Positions 1 through 11,378 are shown, numbered from the stretch's first letter. The stretch is DNA of 64,000 bases from Smallanthus sonchifolius (GCA_023525975.1 CM042034.1:65345279-65409278), one strand, 5' to 3'. Translations and numbers: made by a program. Notes: generated by a model not told the origin, from the letters alone.

Positions 1-23
1 AAACACTGTCTGCAAGGTCACTA

Positions 24-332
24 CTACACCACATCAGGTGCATCTTCTGTGTCCTCCTGAAACAGAGCTCTCTTGATCGCCGCAAGTGGTCGATCTCTCT
101 ACCATCTAGATCCACATCCCATAGGAAAATCACATACAGCTGACACTGCTCTCCTTCTCCATCCCGTCTTTCCAATCGTAGCTCCACTCAGTATGTTGTC
201 GACCAAAGTTTTATTCACACTTGGCACGAGAAGCGCCAACACTACTCCCATTTCACTAGTAGTTTCACCCGCAGCAGTCGTCGTCTTGACTGGTCATTCT
301 GCATTCCCCCTAGCAAGAGCATCACGCCTGAC
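24..332 (-). pseudogene. Family-specific reading frame of the non-autonomous LTR element, copy A
   Basis: Read on the minus strand this stretch aligns codon for codon with the open frame at 44789-45160 in copy B. Shared segments include DALARGNAE, VKTTTAAGE and IGKTGW. Two in-frame stops break it: one after GNAE, where copy B has arginine, and one in the segment matching copy B's RLRDW. A length difference near the C-terminus (copy B QEEQEEDTPD) is nine bases and keeps frame. It sits just downstream of the 5' LTR, where gag would lie, but I recognise no gag domain and no known family. No ATG start is evident in either copy. Confidence 0.5.
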
Positions 333-1001
333 CGATCTCGTACGCTTCGTCTTCAGCAACTATTCCAATCAAGATAGAACGCTGGAGTGATAACTATGGG
401 CGCAAATCCAGAATATGAGAGTAATCATAGACTGCCAAATCAGGGTGATTAAATGCAATTTGGTGGTCCACATTTCTACTCGAATTCTAAACCTTTCTCT
501 TCATACTCACACTAACTTTCAACCTTCACGCTCACCAGATGCACATGCATCCCTCACAGCTCACATAGCATCACATAATTATATAGCAAACCATCATATA
601 TATCTCGCTTACACATTACATGTATTCATACACAAATTCATTACACTACGATAACACACCAAGCTATGTCACATGACGCAATTAATGCTACTCTACATTA
701 ATTAGCTCGCAAAACATGATTTCACAAAGTTACACTACAACTTTTACTTAGTTCTACATACTGCTTCAAGACATAGCACGCATCATGTTTCCACACGGAA
801 CCATAAATCATTCACTCACACCAATCTCTTTACCTTGCGTAACACTACTCAAATGGTAAATAATAATTACTTCTTAACTCGAAAGACGTACCTCTTGGCT
901 CGCGGTTACTCGTGGTGGCATTCGTTTCACCCTCGTCCCATTTTCTATTTAAGTTAAAGTATTTTATTTGTTTAAAAATACCAGTTTTCTCTTAAACCAC
1001 A

Positions 1002-1013
1002 GCTCTGATACCA
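1002..1013 (-). promoter_or_regulatory. Primer-binding site (tRNA-iMet type), copy A
   Basis: GCTCTGATACCA on the plus strand is the complement of TGGTATCAGAGC, the standard plant initiator-tRNA-Met priming site. It lies three bases from the LTR edge at 1017. This fixes the element's direction (minus) and marks 1017-5419 as the 5' LTR. Confidence 0.9.
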
Positions 1014-2172
1014 ACTTGTAAGACCCCAACCCGGGCATCCTACAGTTGGTTCTTATAACGGGTCATTTTCATTAAAAGTGCATTTATTGTAATTCAAATT
1101 ACAACGGAAGTCTTTCAAAATTCATTTATTACTATTCAGCGTTATTAGCTTACCTCACGAATGCCTGCACACCAATCCGAGTAACGCCGCTTCCAAAACA
1201 AGATACGTCAACCCTACGCTTACTTGCAAAACAATCTAACGTACACACAAAGTCAGCTACGCTGAGTGAGTTCTAATAGTTTAATTTAAACAAAAACCAT
1301 CACGTCATATTCTTTAGTTTATTCCACTTAGGACCCTCCGGTCCTTATAAAATAATATTACGATTTATTAACGAATAATCAACCCCCTTTCATCTCATGA
1401 CATCCCATAACCGTTTATCACCCGTGACTCAACCCGTACTACCAATAACAATAATAATAACCTTACTATCAATTCGACATAGACTCAACATACTATGCTA
1501 ACAACTCATACCCAAGAACACGCATTAACCCGACTCTAGGTTAACACCACATACCCTAGACATTAACACACCCGGCCTTAACCAAGGCTGTCACAATTTA
1601 ATGACATGACACTCATACATGTCACGTCACAAATCCTGACTCAACGGTCAGTCTAACTCTACATGTCACATTACTATCATCAACACGTCACATTAACACT
1701 ATCTCACACATAACAAATACAACTCATTACTAGCATGCAAATTAACACATATATAAGCATGCAAACACATACATTATCACTGCACCCTCGTCAGGGCGTT
1801 CAACACACCACGAGCTCATCATTAGCCTGTCAAATAAATGTCACCGTTGGTGACTTCCTGAAGGATCTCATCCTTCACAATCCCATTTGCTATGCCAAAA
1901 TGACACGATGCAAACATACCATGACGAACACACAACACAAACAACATACTAACAATTACGTGACTCATTAACTATACTTGCACCCCACTCATAACCCTAG
2001 AATGACATATTACTCACACAACATATTATAAGCATTTAATATACGACACGACTCTTTCCGTGCGGCCCTTAACACGACACGCATTAATAACTGATATGTC
2101 ATCATTTATACATATTTTACATACATAATAATCCCGCATTATGATACTAAATTGAATAATGACCTTACAATT

Positions 2173-3763
2173 TGTGCTTAAAATACAAATATTTGATAAT
2201 TGCAGGTTATTCTGTGTTAAAAGTACAAATCAAGCAAAATCATATCAAGAACACCAAGAATTCAAGCTTCTAGAAGGTTTATTCCCGGAGCATTGACCCC
2301 CAAGAAGTCAAAATTGGCCAACAATAGTCAACAAGAAGCTACAAGACAAAGCTAGGGAGAAAAGGTGGGTTTCATGGCAGTGCATCCCAATGCACAGTCG
2401 TGCATTGCCCATCTCTACTCCCCACGGCCCGGTACCGTGTCCTCTGTACCCTGATTGATTACCTGGGCCTTTGCATGACCGTGCAACCCAATGAACGGCC
2501 GTGCATTGCATATTTTGAGGCCTATAAATAGGAGGCTTGGGTTCTTCATTCCAAACACCAATCCAGAGAGAAATTACACTCAAGAAGAGAGCATTCTCGT
2601 AGTTAGACTAGAGAGTAGAGAGTAGAGAGTAGTGGGGCTCTTCCTCCTTGTTCCGCAATAGGGGAGCCTAGGAAACTCATCATTACGCTAGTCGTTATGG
2701 CCATTCGTGGCTAAAACTTCTTTGTATTGCTAGGGTGAAGATGATGTTTGGTGCATGTTAATGTTTAACTTATTAATGAAGTGGTATGTTTATGTCTTTA
2801 ACTAACTCGTCCACAAAAACCATCTTTTGATGGGATTTTATTATTGTCTAAATCCGTCTTTATATTTGTGAGTGTCTTGATTTTAAAGAGTAAGATCATA
2901 AAACCCTTTTTAATCAAACTTCCTTTGAAACTCGTACATCTTTATACGAGCAGAGATTGATAAGCCAAGGCTTGGTCTATACTTCTAAGATCGTACGTCT
3001 TTATACGAGATTATTATGCGACCAATAATTGGTGAACTCATGTTGGGAAGGGTACGTTTTTATACTTGGTCCCATTGTTAGACCTCCTCCCGGTGATCAA
3101 AATATAATAACCTATTTAACTTAATACAAAGCATTTTGAGGCCGATGTCTTTATCCAACCCGGAGATGACCATTCGATGGGTTGAGGGTAAATGTTGTCT
3201 CTAACGGGAGGCACTACACTTTTTAAAGAATATAATTTGCAAATCAAATGTCGTGAGGACGAGGCTCTAGCGGTGACCCGGGTCACAAGTTTGTAGTAGT
3301 CATACCACTGAATTAGTTAACTTAACATTATCACGTACCAAGCTAATTCGAATCCCGAAGCAATACATTTCGTAATCTGATCATTTTCGCTTTATTTACT
3401 TTTCTGCTATTTACTATTCTGCTAGTTACAATTCTGTTACACACTTCACACACATTTTTAGTTTTATGTTATTTAATTTACCGTCATTTACTTTTCTGCT
3501 TCACAAGCATACAAAACCCACTTACTAATTAATCCGGCTAAACGATAACAAAAGTTGAGTATTGGAACTCGACCGTGTCCATTGGTTCGATACTTGGTTC
3601 TTACATGACTATATTACGCTGCAATAGGTACACTTGTCTATTGTGTGTGTTTTAAGTTAACGTAATTATCATTTTAATTTATAAATTTAAAACCTGATCT
3701 TGTGAAATCAATCATCTTAAAAATATATTTAATTATATTTTTATACTTAATTCACAAAACACA
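2173..3763 (+). repeat. Solo LTR (plus strand) inside the copy A LTR
   Basis: A gypsy-type LTR with no internal region. It begins near TGTGCTTAAAATAC, has a TATA box at 2523-2530, and near its end carries GATACTTGGTTCTTAC and GGTACACTTGTCTATTG. The reverse complement of that terminal block recurs at 23282-23355 in a second solo LTR with clear TSDs, and again near 63735, which identifies the family. Both ends are approximate and I find no matching TSD. The block between about 2365 and 2515 holds short palindromic repeats such as GTGCATCCCAATGCAC. Confidence 0.65.
2523..2530 (+). promoter_or_regulatory. TATA box of the solo LTR
   Basis: CCTATAAATAGG directly follows the palindromic U3 block and precedes a purine-rich GAGAGTAGAGAG run, as expected for an LTR promoter and 5' untranslated start. 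Confidence 0.6.
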
Positions 3764-5419
3764 TAAATAACCCATAACCTTAACTCACACATTTCCATGA
3801 TCCCAGCATTGACCCTACGATCACTTAATAATTATTTAATTTCATAAACACGTCGGATTAGAATCCGAACCCTTAGCACGTTAAATAGATTAAGCTTGTC
3901 TCTTAAGTATTCGTCACCTTTAATAGAGTAAACTCATTTCATATGTGTACGTTAGCCCCAAACGTTAAAACATTTAAAAGGGGGAATTAGAAACTCACCA
4001 GTTACTAAGTCCGAATCCTTGCTCCGCAATTCGTTCGTTCACGCTCGTAGCCTAGACCTGTCAAATGAACGATCACATGATTAGACGTGTCCCAACCACA
4101 CGTCGAATAACGCTCACAAAATACATAAACTCCACACCTAGTCTCAACCCCTCGTCTTTCCGATTCATCGAACCCTTCGCTCTACGAGTACACGTATCGG
4201 GTCATCCTTGACCCGTTTAGGATTCGAATACCCAAACCCAAACTCCCATGCATGCACATACACGTGCTCGTGCAACCTTATTTCAAGAAACATGCGTGCG
4301 CGAGCCGGGTTCCACGCACACGCCAAGCAAACAGAACCTTAGTCTAGCTCACCGTTGTCGTTGGTCATGACCACCAATTGCTTGTCGTCTTCCTCATCGG
4401 CAACCCTAACCAACTCGCCAAGCATCCACTATGCACTGACGTATGCCGCCCACGCTGCCACCGCGCACCATCACGCCACTCGTTCACGTCGTCTTTCTCG
4501 TCGCGTTGAAACCCCAACTGGACAACATCCTGTTACTGTCCTGTTAAAACCCCACCCGATCTATGCTACACGCTGGAGCCATTCCTGTCCTCATCTCCCT
4601 CCGCTCATCACCACGGTGCACTTCCGTTGCAGCCACCACGTTCATCAGGCACCACCTAACACCTCCTTGCGATCAGGTCTTGAACGTGGGAGTGTGAGTA
4701 ATCCCGTACACACACTCACACACACATTGAATGCACACACACACAGTCCTATCACCTTCTAACTAATCCTCCGCCACCTTGCTTCTCTCTTTCTCTTCTC
4801 AGTAATCGGTCACCGCAACAGTCGGCTTGCCCCGTCCTCTCCTGTCGACCGTCATCCCCTCGCGACACCACCAACTGGTGCTGCCACCGGCTGCAACCCA
4901 TAACCGTCGGCGTGATCACCTCAGTCGTACTTACCCCTTCCTACTCGATATCCATTAAACATAAACGTAAATAAGAATGGTTTAAAACATAAGCGGGTTT
5001 TACCTTGTCGTATACCGGAAACCATGCTCGCCCAACCGCCTTCGCGTCATTAACCCTTCTTCTTTCCCGTCATAGGCTCCTCCTTTCCGCTTTCTTCCTT
5101 GTTCCGGCCGTCGCACACCCTAGGTCATCCACGACCTAGGGTTTTCCACTTAAGGTGGATTTTAAACCCTCAAATGTTGCATCCGGGTCCCACTAATTAC
5201 ACCTTGCGCATTTCGATCCCGAGTTCTTTACAAATGGCTAACCTGGTCCTCTCATTTTGATAAATCGAGCTTTACGTGAAACCTTTATTTAAAAGACTAA
5301 CGGTGACATTCCCGGTAGTTAAATGCACCTCGTATTAGAATCCTTTCGCTCTCTATTTAATGCAAGTTCGGGTCGTCCACTAACCCGAACAACTAGTTTA
5401 TAATTTTCGGGATGTTACA

Positions 5420-5888
5420 AAAAATAAGTATCCAACTTGTCTGATTAGATCGTCGCACGACGAACGACATGCGCATCACGCGCCGATTCTTAGGACTCGG
5501 CCTTCGGTTTATAGGGAGTGACCGGGACCAGGTTTGGGTCCCGTAGACCTTGCCGGAGATGTCGAATCCGCTACAGGGGGTGGCGATGGAGCCAGACGCA
5601 GCCGCCCAGGACCTGTCGCCTGCTCACGAGCAACCGCCACAGCATCCTCGACACGTCCGTCGACCTGTTAGGCTACATAGGGCCACATAGTCCTTGCTAT
5701 AAGGCCTTGCTGTCGAGTCACGACGACAGATTCGTCAGAGCGACCGGTTCGAGGACTTGATGATGTGGGCGATTGATCACCTCGTCGATCTGTCACGAGG
5801 CGCCGACATCGAGCCACCACCACTACCATCACCACGTCCGTATCCGGGCGACGTCGATCAGGATCAGGGCGGCGAGGGTCAAGCGTAG
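5420..5888 (+). pseudogene. GC-rich remnant of an unidentified transposon ORF
   Basis: This stretch is far more GC-rich than what follows. Two coding-like pieces read in different frames. One starts at the ATG of MEPDAAAQDLSPAHEQPP (about 5587) and ends at a stop near 5670. The other, 5733-5888, begins RQSDRFEDLMMWAIDHLV, continues proline-rich and ends GGEGQA before a TAG. They look like the acidic, proline-rich tail of a transposon protein broken by a frameshift and stops. I cannot name the family; host origin is not excluded. From 5889 to about 6180 the DNA is AT-rich and I see nothing in it. Confidence 0.35.
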
Positions 5889-6250
5889 ATGTTGTTGATC
5901 ATGGTTATTGTTATTTCAGCCAGCTGTATATTTTGTTATGTATATACAAACATTTTGATGTTATACATGTAATGTTTTGGTTATTTGTTTGGTCGATTAT
6001 GATATTTTACTTGTAATGTTTAGTTTGTTTGGTTGTTTACGTATAAAATGTTTTATTGAGAAAGTTATAAATTAAAAATGTAAAAACGATGAATATGAAA
6101 TAAAAGTGTTAGTAATATTATTCAAAATTTTATAAATATTGTTAAAATATTATATAAATTAAAAAAATTCCTATACATGTCTTATGAACGTATAGGGACT
6201 TTATAACCCAAAATTTGCCAAGTTTTTATCAAAAATATTATCGGTGACCC

Positions 6251-6354
6251 ATACGTCGCGTATAGGCTCAGCCAGCAAACAAGGAATGATCGTGGCATTA
6301 TGTGTCTATAGACTTAAACCATATACGTCTCGTATTACCATTTACGAGACGTAT
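6251..6354. repeat. Palindromic ATACGTNNCGTAT motif cluster with a perfect hairpin
   Basis: ATACGTCGCGTAT occurs at 6251-6263 and ATACGTCTCGTAT at 6323-6335. The reverse complement of the second lies at 6343-6354, giving a perfect 12-bp stem (6323-6334 with 6343-6354) and an 8-base loop. A further copy, ATACGTGTCGTAT, is at 9518-9530. Such repeated subterminal palindromes are typical of DNA transposon ends, but I could not define terminal inverted repeats. Confidence 0.5.
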
Positions 6355-6589
6355 GGATTTACAACAATATTTTGTGTCTAAATATTATCATCTTTTAATT
6401 TAATAATTTAATTAAAGTAATAATAAAGAAGAGATGGTAAGGTTGTCTCTGTAAACTGTCATGGACATTCTAATTCTCAATGTATCTTCTTAGGGATCAG
6501 TTAACATTAATTTCCAGGGTTATTAATCTGGAAATAATAGTTATAACAATAATTATCATTGTTAGTGAAAAATTAATTATTAAGTATGA

Positions 6590-7210
6590 CTAGTTTTTAC
6601 CTCGCGTTTCACGGCGGGAGTCTGGTCGTTATTGGTTTGACTCGTTTGCGTGGATAAAACTTGTATTCAAAAACACTGGAATTTGAATAAAATTTCGTCT
6701 TCAATAAAATTTCGTCTTCAATAAAATTTAAACCAGAACGTTGACACAAATTTTTTTAAGAAAAAACACATTTCGTTATTTAAAAAAACCTAACGAACAA
6801 AAGTTATCATAGAATACAGTGTCGAGCCCATCATTAATAAAATTTAAACTAAAACGTAGACACACCGGTAAAAATAATGTTAATAAAAAGGAAACATAAA
6901 ACTAAATAATAAAAAAGGGAAAAAAACAAATTAAAAAAACTACTTGTTCGGGTCGTCGAAAACCATAAGGCGAATACCGATACGGGTTCCGATAATATCA
7001 ATATCGACAACGATGTTGTTCAACCATAATAAGTTTGGCTCGTCACGGTACCACAACGGTAACGACACTCGCTATAGACAACGAAAAAAACTCGATTTTA
7101 AATACAACTCTGATTATAAAGGAAATTATATCGAAACGTTGACAATAAAAATTACAAAGAGCTGCACACTCTGTATTTTGAAAAAAAAATTAACGAACGA
7201 ATGTTATTAA
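6590..7210 (-). mobile_element. Helitron-like non-autonomous element (3' end and body)
   Basis: On the minus strand this ends CCCGCCGTGAAACGCGAGG, TAAAAA, CTAG and then a T at the insertion point (plus-strand ACTAG at 6589-6593). That is the GC-rich hairpin plus CTRR terminus expected of Helitrons. The body (about 6840-7200, reverse complemented) matches 56200-56640 in the other orientation; shared blocks include TATTGATATTATCGGAACCC, CTATAGCGAGTG and ACCGTGACGAGCC. A 17-bp direct repeat lies at about 6695-6728. The 5' end was not found. Confidence 0.5.
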
Positions 7211-7495
7211 AAGAAAACGAAACTAATAGAAAATGAAACATACTAAAAACGTATATTATATAATATAAGGGTTAAAAATAAAAATATAAAAAAAAATTAA
7301 GTATTCCTAACCATAAAACTATGAAAGTTAACTATTTCTAATAGTTTTGTTTATAATTATAATAAAAAATGATAAAGTTTAGGTTCTCTTTTAAAGCTTT
7401 GTGGCAAAAGTAAAAAGTGGTTAAGTTCACTATTCTTAAAAGGTTGTTTTTAAAGCTTTTTAGTAATAGTAATTAGTAATAAGCTAAACTTTAGT

Positions 7496-8620
7496 GGGTA
7501 AGAGTGTAAAGTTTTGGGCACATAAACATAAATAAAAAAAAGTTTAAATGTAAATAAAAATAAACTCAATGTAGGTAAAAATAAACTCATTGTAAATTAA
7601 CTAAACTTTAATGGGTAAGAGTGTAAAGTTTTGGGCACCTAAACGTAGATAAAAAAGTTTAAATGTAGATAAAAATAAACTTATTATAAAGGTATACTCG
7701 AAATTTATACTTATAATAGGTAAACATTAGTGAGTAAAAGTAGGGGTGAGCAAATAACCGAATTAACCGAACCATAACCGAATTAACCGACATAACCGAA
7801 CCGATTTAACCGAACCGATCAATTAACCGATGGCTCAGTTAAGCCATAAGTGATTAACCGAAATTTATGGGTCGGTTTTGGTTATGGTGTGTGCCATAAC
7901 CGAATTAACCGAACCGAACCGAATGTAATCCATTTGCAATAAATTTAAATTACCACTCATGTTTTTGCTATAATTCCGATTAGTTTCCCACATGTTTTAG
8001 TGTAGAAACTTTCTTGGAGTTGATACACTTTGTGTGTGAACCGAAAACACGTCATAAATTGTATATGAATCAACATGCAATGGCAAGAGGTATTTAATGA
8101 ACCATGAGGTTCCAACTAAGCTGAAATATTGATATGAATGCAACTAACGAGTGAAGAAATAACAAGTTCATAAGGATCTGGATCATAAGTCAATAATTCA
8201 AAGAAACATATATAGAGTAAATAGTCAAATGACGCCAAATGAAATCAATAATAAAAAGGGAAGTGAGTGAAAGAAACAACAAATCAGTCTCACGTCGCTT
8301 ATTACAACAAAATTAGCCTCTTTAGGATCACTTAATTTTTTTTTGCTATAGCGGTTAATTAACCGAATTAACCGATAACCGATCCATATCCGACGGTTAA
8401 CCGAACCAACCATAACCGAAGTTTCGGTTCGGTTTCGGTTTTGGAAATGGACATAACCGAGGTTTCGGTTTCGGTTTTGGAAATGCCCATAACCGAACCG
8501 AACCGACCCATGCACAGCCCTAAGTAAAGGTGTAAAGTTTTGGGCACCTAAACATAGATAAAAAAAAGTTTAAATGTAGATAAAAATAAACTCATTGTAA
8601 ATGTATATTCGAAATTTTAT
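7496..8620 (+). repeat. Minisatellite, unit about 115-118 bp, interrupted by a hAT element
   Basis: The unit starts GGGTAAGAGTGTAAAG, then TTTTGGGCAC and TTTAAATGTA. Copy 1 is about 7496-7611 and copy 2 about 7612-7728. Copy 3 begins near 7731, is cut by the hAT insertion at 7741-8522, and resumes at 8523. A weaker fourth copy may begin near 8680 (TAAGGGTCAAGAGCGTAAA). The repeat was in place before the hAT arrived. Confidence 0.75.
7741..8522. mobile_element. Non-autonomous hAT element (AACCGA-rich ends)
   Basis: Left end TAGGGGTGAGCA and right end TGCACAGCCCTA form imperfect terminal inverted repeats. The 8-bp flanks AGTAAAAG (7733-7740) and AGTAAAGG (8523-8530) are a TSD with one mismatch. 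Both subterminal zones are packed with AACCGAA or its complement TTCGGTT, the repeated short motif that hAT transposases bind near element ends. The centre (about 7930-8340) is unrelated AT-rich DNA with no transposase. Confidence 0.88.
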
Positions 8621-8776
8621 AAAATATCAAAATAAAATAGGAGGAAAACAAAAAAACAAAAGAATTGTTGTCAATAGCTAAACTTAAGGGTCAAGAGCGT
8701 AAATTTTTGGGAGGCAAAGCGTAAATACAATGTGACTCATATGATGTTTCTAATGTGACGGCTCTACCTATAGATA

Positions 8777-9397
8777 TAGGGCTCTAAACGAGCCGAGCCT
8801 GGCTTGGCTCGAGCTCGAAATTAAACGAGCCAGCTCGGCTTGGCTCGATTTTTTTTTCGAGCTGAAAGGTTGAGCTCGAGCTCGGCTCGTAAAAAGCTCG
8901 AGCCAGCTCGTGGCTCGTCGAGCTAGCTCGTTTTTGTTTTTACATATTAATATATATATAAACAACAAAAAAATATTTTATTCTCGGTTTGAAGTTGATT
9001 GTCTTCAAAAAAACTAAATAGATGGAAGGGACAATATATAAAATACAAAAAAAACATAGAAAACCCAAAACTTACAAAGTAGAGAGTAAATACAATTGTA
9101 GATAAAGTAAAATTTTAGTCCAAAACTCAGAGTTCTTGAAAACAAATAAACTTAAAAAATCAAAACATCATATTTCAAATATAACACATATATAACATAT
9201 ATATATATATATATATTAGTTATTTAGACGAGCCGAGCCACGAGCCGAGCCCGAGCTGAGCCAACCCTAGCTCGAGCTCGGCTCGATTACAATTCGAGCC
9301 AGCTCGGCTCGTTTACAACCGAGCTTTTTCTTTTTCCGAGCTTTTTTCGAGCTATCTTCGAGCGAGCCATGAGCCGCGAGCTTTTTGAACAGCCCTA
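8777..9397. mobile_element. Non-autonomous hAT element (GAGCCGAGC-rich ends)
   Basis: Starts TAGGGCTCTAAACGAG and ends TTGAACAGCCCTA. It is flanked by perfect 8-bp TSDs TATAGATA (8769-8776 and 9398-9405). Subterminal zones are dense in GAGCCGAGC and GCTCGGCTCG, a motif different from the neighbouring hAT at 7741. It contains a TA dinucleotide run at about 9198-9215. No coding capacity. The intact TSD suggests a fairly recent insertion. Confidence 0.92.
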
Positions 9398-9405
9398 TAT
9401 AGATA

Positions 9406-9629
9406 TATTAAGTATATATATAGCCAATGTGAGTGATTACTGCTCACGAACATGGTTCTTAATAGTATTAATAATAATTAAAGTGAAGGTATTCGAATAA
9501 ATAATAATTTACAGCCAATACGTGTCGTATAGAGATTGAATCGAGGGGAGAGTCACGTGAACGAAGAAAATGTCTGCATACCGTTACATGTCAATTGTAG
9601 TTAAATAAGTACAGGGACTTGTTCTGTCA
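9406..9629. other. Unassigned AT-rich spacer
   Basis: No gene or element end was recognised apart from the ATACGTGTCGTAT palindrome at 9518-9530, which matches the motif cluster at 6251-6354. Confidence 0.4.
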
Positions 9630-9914
9630 ACTGAAACCATTGCAAGTTATGGGATTTGTCCCATGTCGGTTGTATGAGCAACAAATGTGTGATTTATAAC
9701 TCAAATGGTTCCTTCTCTCATCAGACTAGTCTTTTAGGATTAGTTCTACCATTTGGGTTGTAACATTGATTGTTATGGACTGAAACCATTGCAAGGTATG
9801 AGACTTGTCCCACATCGGTTGTATGGGCAACAAATGTGTGATTTATAACTCAAATGGTTCCCTCTCCCATCAGACTAGTCTTTTGAGATGAGTTCTACCA
9901 TTTGGGTTGTAACA
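9630..9914 (+). repeat. 5' LTR remnant of a Reina-like gypsy element, with tandem duplication
   Basis: Two direct copies of a 149-bp unit beginning ACTGAAACCATTGCAAG lie at 9630-9778 and 9779-9914. The second ends TTGGGTTGTAACA directly before a primer-binding site, so this is the 3' end of a 5' LTR. The upstream part of the LTR is missing or unrecognisable. Confidence 0.7.
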
Positions 9915-9915
9915 T

Positions 9916-9927
9916 TGGTATCAGAGC
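9916..9927 (+). promoter_or_regulatory. Primer-binding site (tRNA-iMet type)
   Basis: TGGTATCAGAGC, one base after the LTR end. Reverse transcriptase sequence follows within about 100 bases, so the gag and protease regions have been deleted between this site and pol. Confidence 0.9.
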
Positions 9928-10007
9928 CAAACTCGGAGTGGTGGCCCATGGAGTGGTGGCCTGGAGGAATCCAGCCGTGACCAACGTGGCCGTGACCAAC
10001 GAGGACG

Positions 10008-10733
10008 TTGAGTTATAACCATAAGATTCATTTGACTGATGAATCTATCACCATCAATCAAAGAGCTTATAAGTACCCAGTGGGACAGAAAGATATCATT
10101 GAAAGTATGGTGCAAGAAATGCTTGATATGGGTATAATAAGACATAGTGTTAGTTCATTTGCATCTCCTGTGGTGTTGGTAAAAAAGAAAGATGGCACTT
10201 GGAGGTTATGTGTTGACTATAGGAAATTAAATGATCATACAGTCATAAACAGATTTCCTATACCACTCATTGAAGAGTTATTAGAAGAATTGGGGGGTGC
10301 TGAAGTGTTTTCTAAGTTGGACTTAAGGTCTGGTTATCATCAAGTTAGAATGGGTGAAAATGATATGCACAAAACTGCTTTCAGAACACATCAGGGCTTA
10401 TTTGAGTTTTTGGTCCTTCCTTTTGGATTGACTAATGCACCTGCCACTTTTCAAGGTTTAATGAATTCAGTTTTCCAGAAATTATTGAGGAAATCAGTTC
10501 TTATTTTCTTTGATGATGTACTGGTTTACAGTCAGAATTTGCAGCACCATGTGTCTGATCTGAGAGAGGTTTTACAACTGTTCAGGGATAACCAATTGTT
10601 TGCCAAGAAATCTAAATGTAGCTTTGCTGGTTCTCAAGTTGAATATTTGGGACATGTTATTTCAAAGGAGGGAGTAACTACTGATCCTTCTAAAATAGAA
10701 GCAGTTAAGAATTGGCCATCCCAACTAATGTGA
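10008..10733 (+). pseudogene. Ty3/gypsy reverse transcriptase fragment (Reina-like)
   Basis: Reverse transcriptase would copy element RNA into DNA. The 241-residue frame holds the conserved blocks in order: VDYRKLNDHTVINRFPIP, FSKLDLRSGYHQVRM, KTAFRTHQG, LPFGLTNAPATFQ, and the catalytic FFDDVLVYS. It ends in EYLGHVISKEGV. The LGGAEVFSKLDL and FGLTNAPATFQ style resembles Reina chromoviruses; that placement is from memory of the family. There is no ATG at the start, because upstream gag-pol is deleted. A frameshift after NWPS (about 10720) ends the frame; GLIGYYRRF continues in another frame. Confidence 0.9.
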
Positions 10734-11378
10734 AACAGTTAAGAGATTTTTTAGGATTGATTGGGTATTACAGAAGATTTGTTTCTTCTTATGGTGTACT
10801 TGCTAAACCTCTGGCCACCTTGTTATAAAAAAAATGCTTTCATATGGTCTGCAGAAGTACAGGAAGCATTTGAAACACTGAAGTTAGCTATGATACAAGC
10901 TCCTGTTTTAGCTCTTCCTAATTGGTCTCAGGAATTCATTGTTGAAACTGATGCTAGTTCAAAAGGGTTGGGAGCTGTGTTAATGCAAGGATCACATCCT
11001 ATTGCCTATGTAAGCAAAGCTCTATCTGCTAGGCAATGTGCATTATCAGATTATGAAAAAGAACTACTAGCCATTTTGTTGGCAGTTAAACATTGGCACC
11101 AATACTTGATTTTAAAGCACTTTACCATTAGAACAGACCAGAAAAGTTTGAAGCATTTGTTGGAACAAAAGATCACTACACCTTTACAGCATACATGGTT
11201 GAGTAAGCTAATGGGGTATGATTACCATATTTTTTACAAGAAAGGTGCAGAAAATAATGATGTTGATGCTTTATCAAGGGTACATAGCTCTTCTTTATTC
11301 AACATGGTTGTGTCTTCATATGATCCTATTTTACTAGAGAGGATCAAGTTACATTGGTCACAAGATGCAGCAGCCTAA
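10734..11378 (+). pseudogene. Ty3/gypsy connection domain and RNase H fragment
   Basis: Continues the pol gene above after a frameshift. A second break lies in an A-rich run (TTATAAAAAAAATGC, about 10824-10838). The RNase H-like part shows the catalytic-type FIVETDASSKGLGAVL block, then IAYVSKAL, YEKELLAILLAVKHW and FTIRTDQKSLKHLL, followed by DYHIFYKKGAENNDVDALSR at the domain end. All normal blocks are present but cannot be translated as one protein. Confidence 0.88.

Larger units (their letters stand above)
1..5419 (-). mobile_element. Non-autonomous LTR retrotransposon, copy A (partial)
   Basis: The window opens inside a minus-strand LTR element. Positions 1-1016 are internal sequence and 1017-5419 is its 5' LTR, read right to left. 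The primer-binding site lies between them at 1002-1013. The same arrangement and sequence recur at 44860-47488 (copy B), which fixes the family and the LTR edges: TGTAAGACCC at 1017 and GATGTTACA ending at 5419. No gag, protease, integrase or reverse transcriptase motif is present, as in copy B, so it presumably moved with enzymes from another element. The LTR is enlarged to 4.4 kb by an inserted solo LTR (2173-3763). The other end is outside the window, so its TSD cannot be tested. Confidence 0.85.
1017..5419 (-). repeat. 5' LTR of copy A, interrupted by a solo LTR
   Basis: Aligns with the LTRs of copy B (40345-42718 and 45853-47488) at both ends. Left edge TGTAAGACCCCAACC, right edge TTCGGGATGTTACA. 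Similarity to copy B breaks off near 2100 and resumes near 3780 (AACTCACACATTT), bracketing the inserted solo LTR. Removing the insert leaves about 2.8 kb. The right part (about 4080-5260) is richer in G and C and holds short, non-conserved open frames that I do not regard as genes. Confidence 0.85.

Noticed and set aside
415..654. Plus-strand open frames in the internal region of copy A
   Set aside because: They are on the strand opposite to the element, begin within AC-rich DNA and show no conserved motif; copy B has different interruptions.
2194..3671. Alternative edges for the first solo LTR (TGATAATT and AATTATCA are a perfect inverted pair)
   Set aside because: The flanks do not match as a target duplication, and alignment with the solo LTR at 23192 shows that the family's sequence extends beyond these positions.
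4355..4762. 135-codon open frame rich in His, Thr and Ser
   Set aside because: It lies in the LTR of copy A, is low in complexity and is not kept in copy B LTRs.
9198..9215. TA dinucleotide run as a functional element
   Set aside because: A simple microsatellite inside a hAT MITE; nothing suggests a role.
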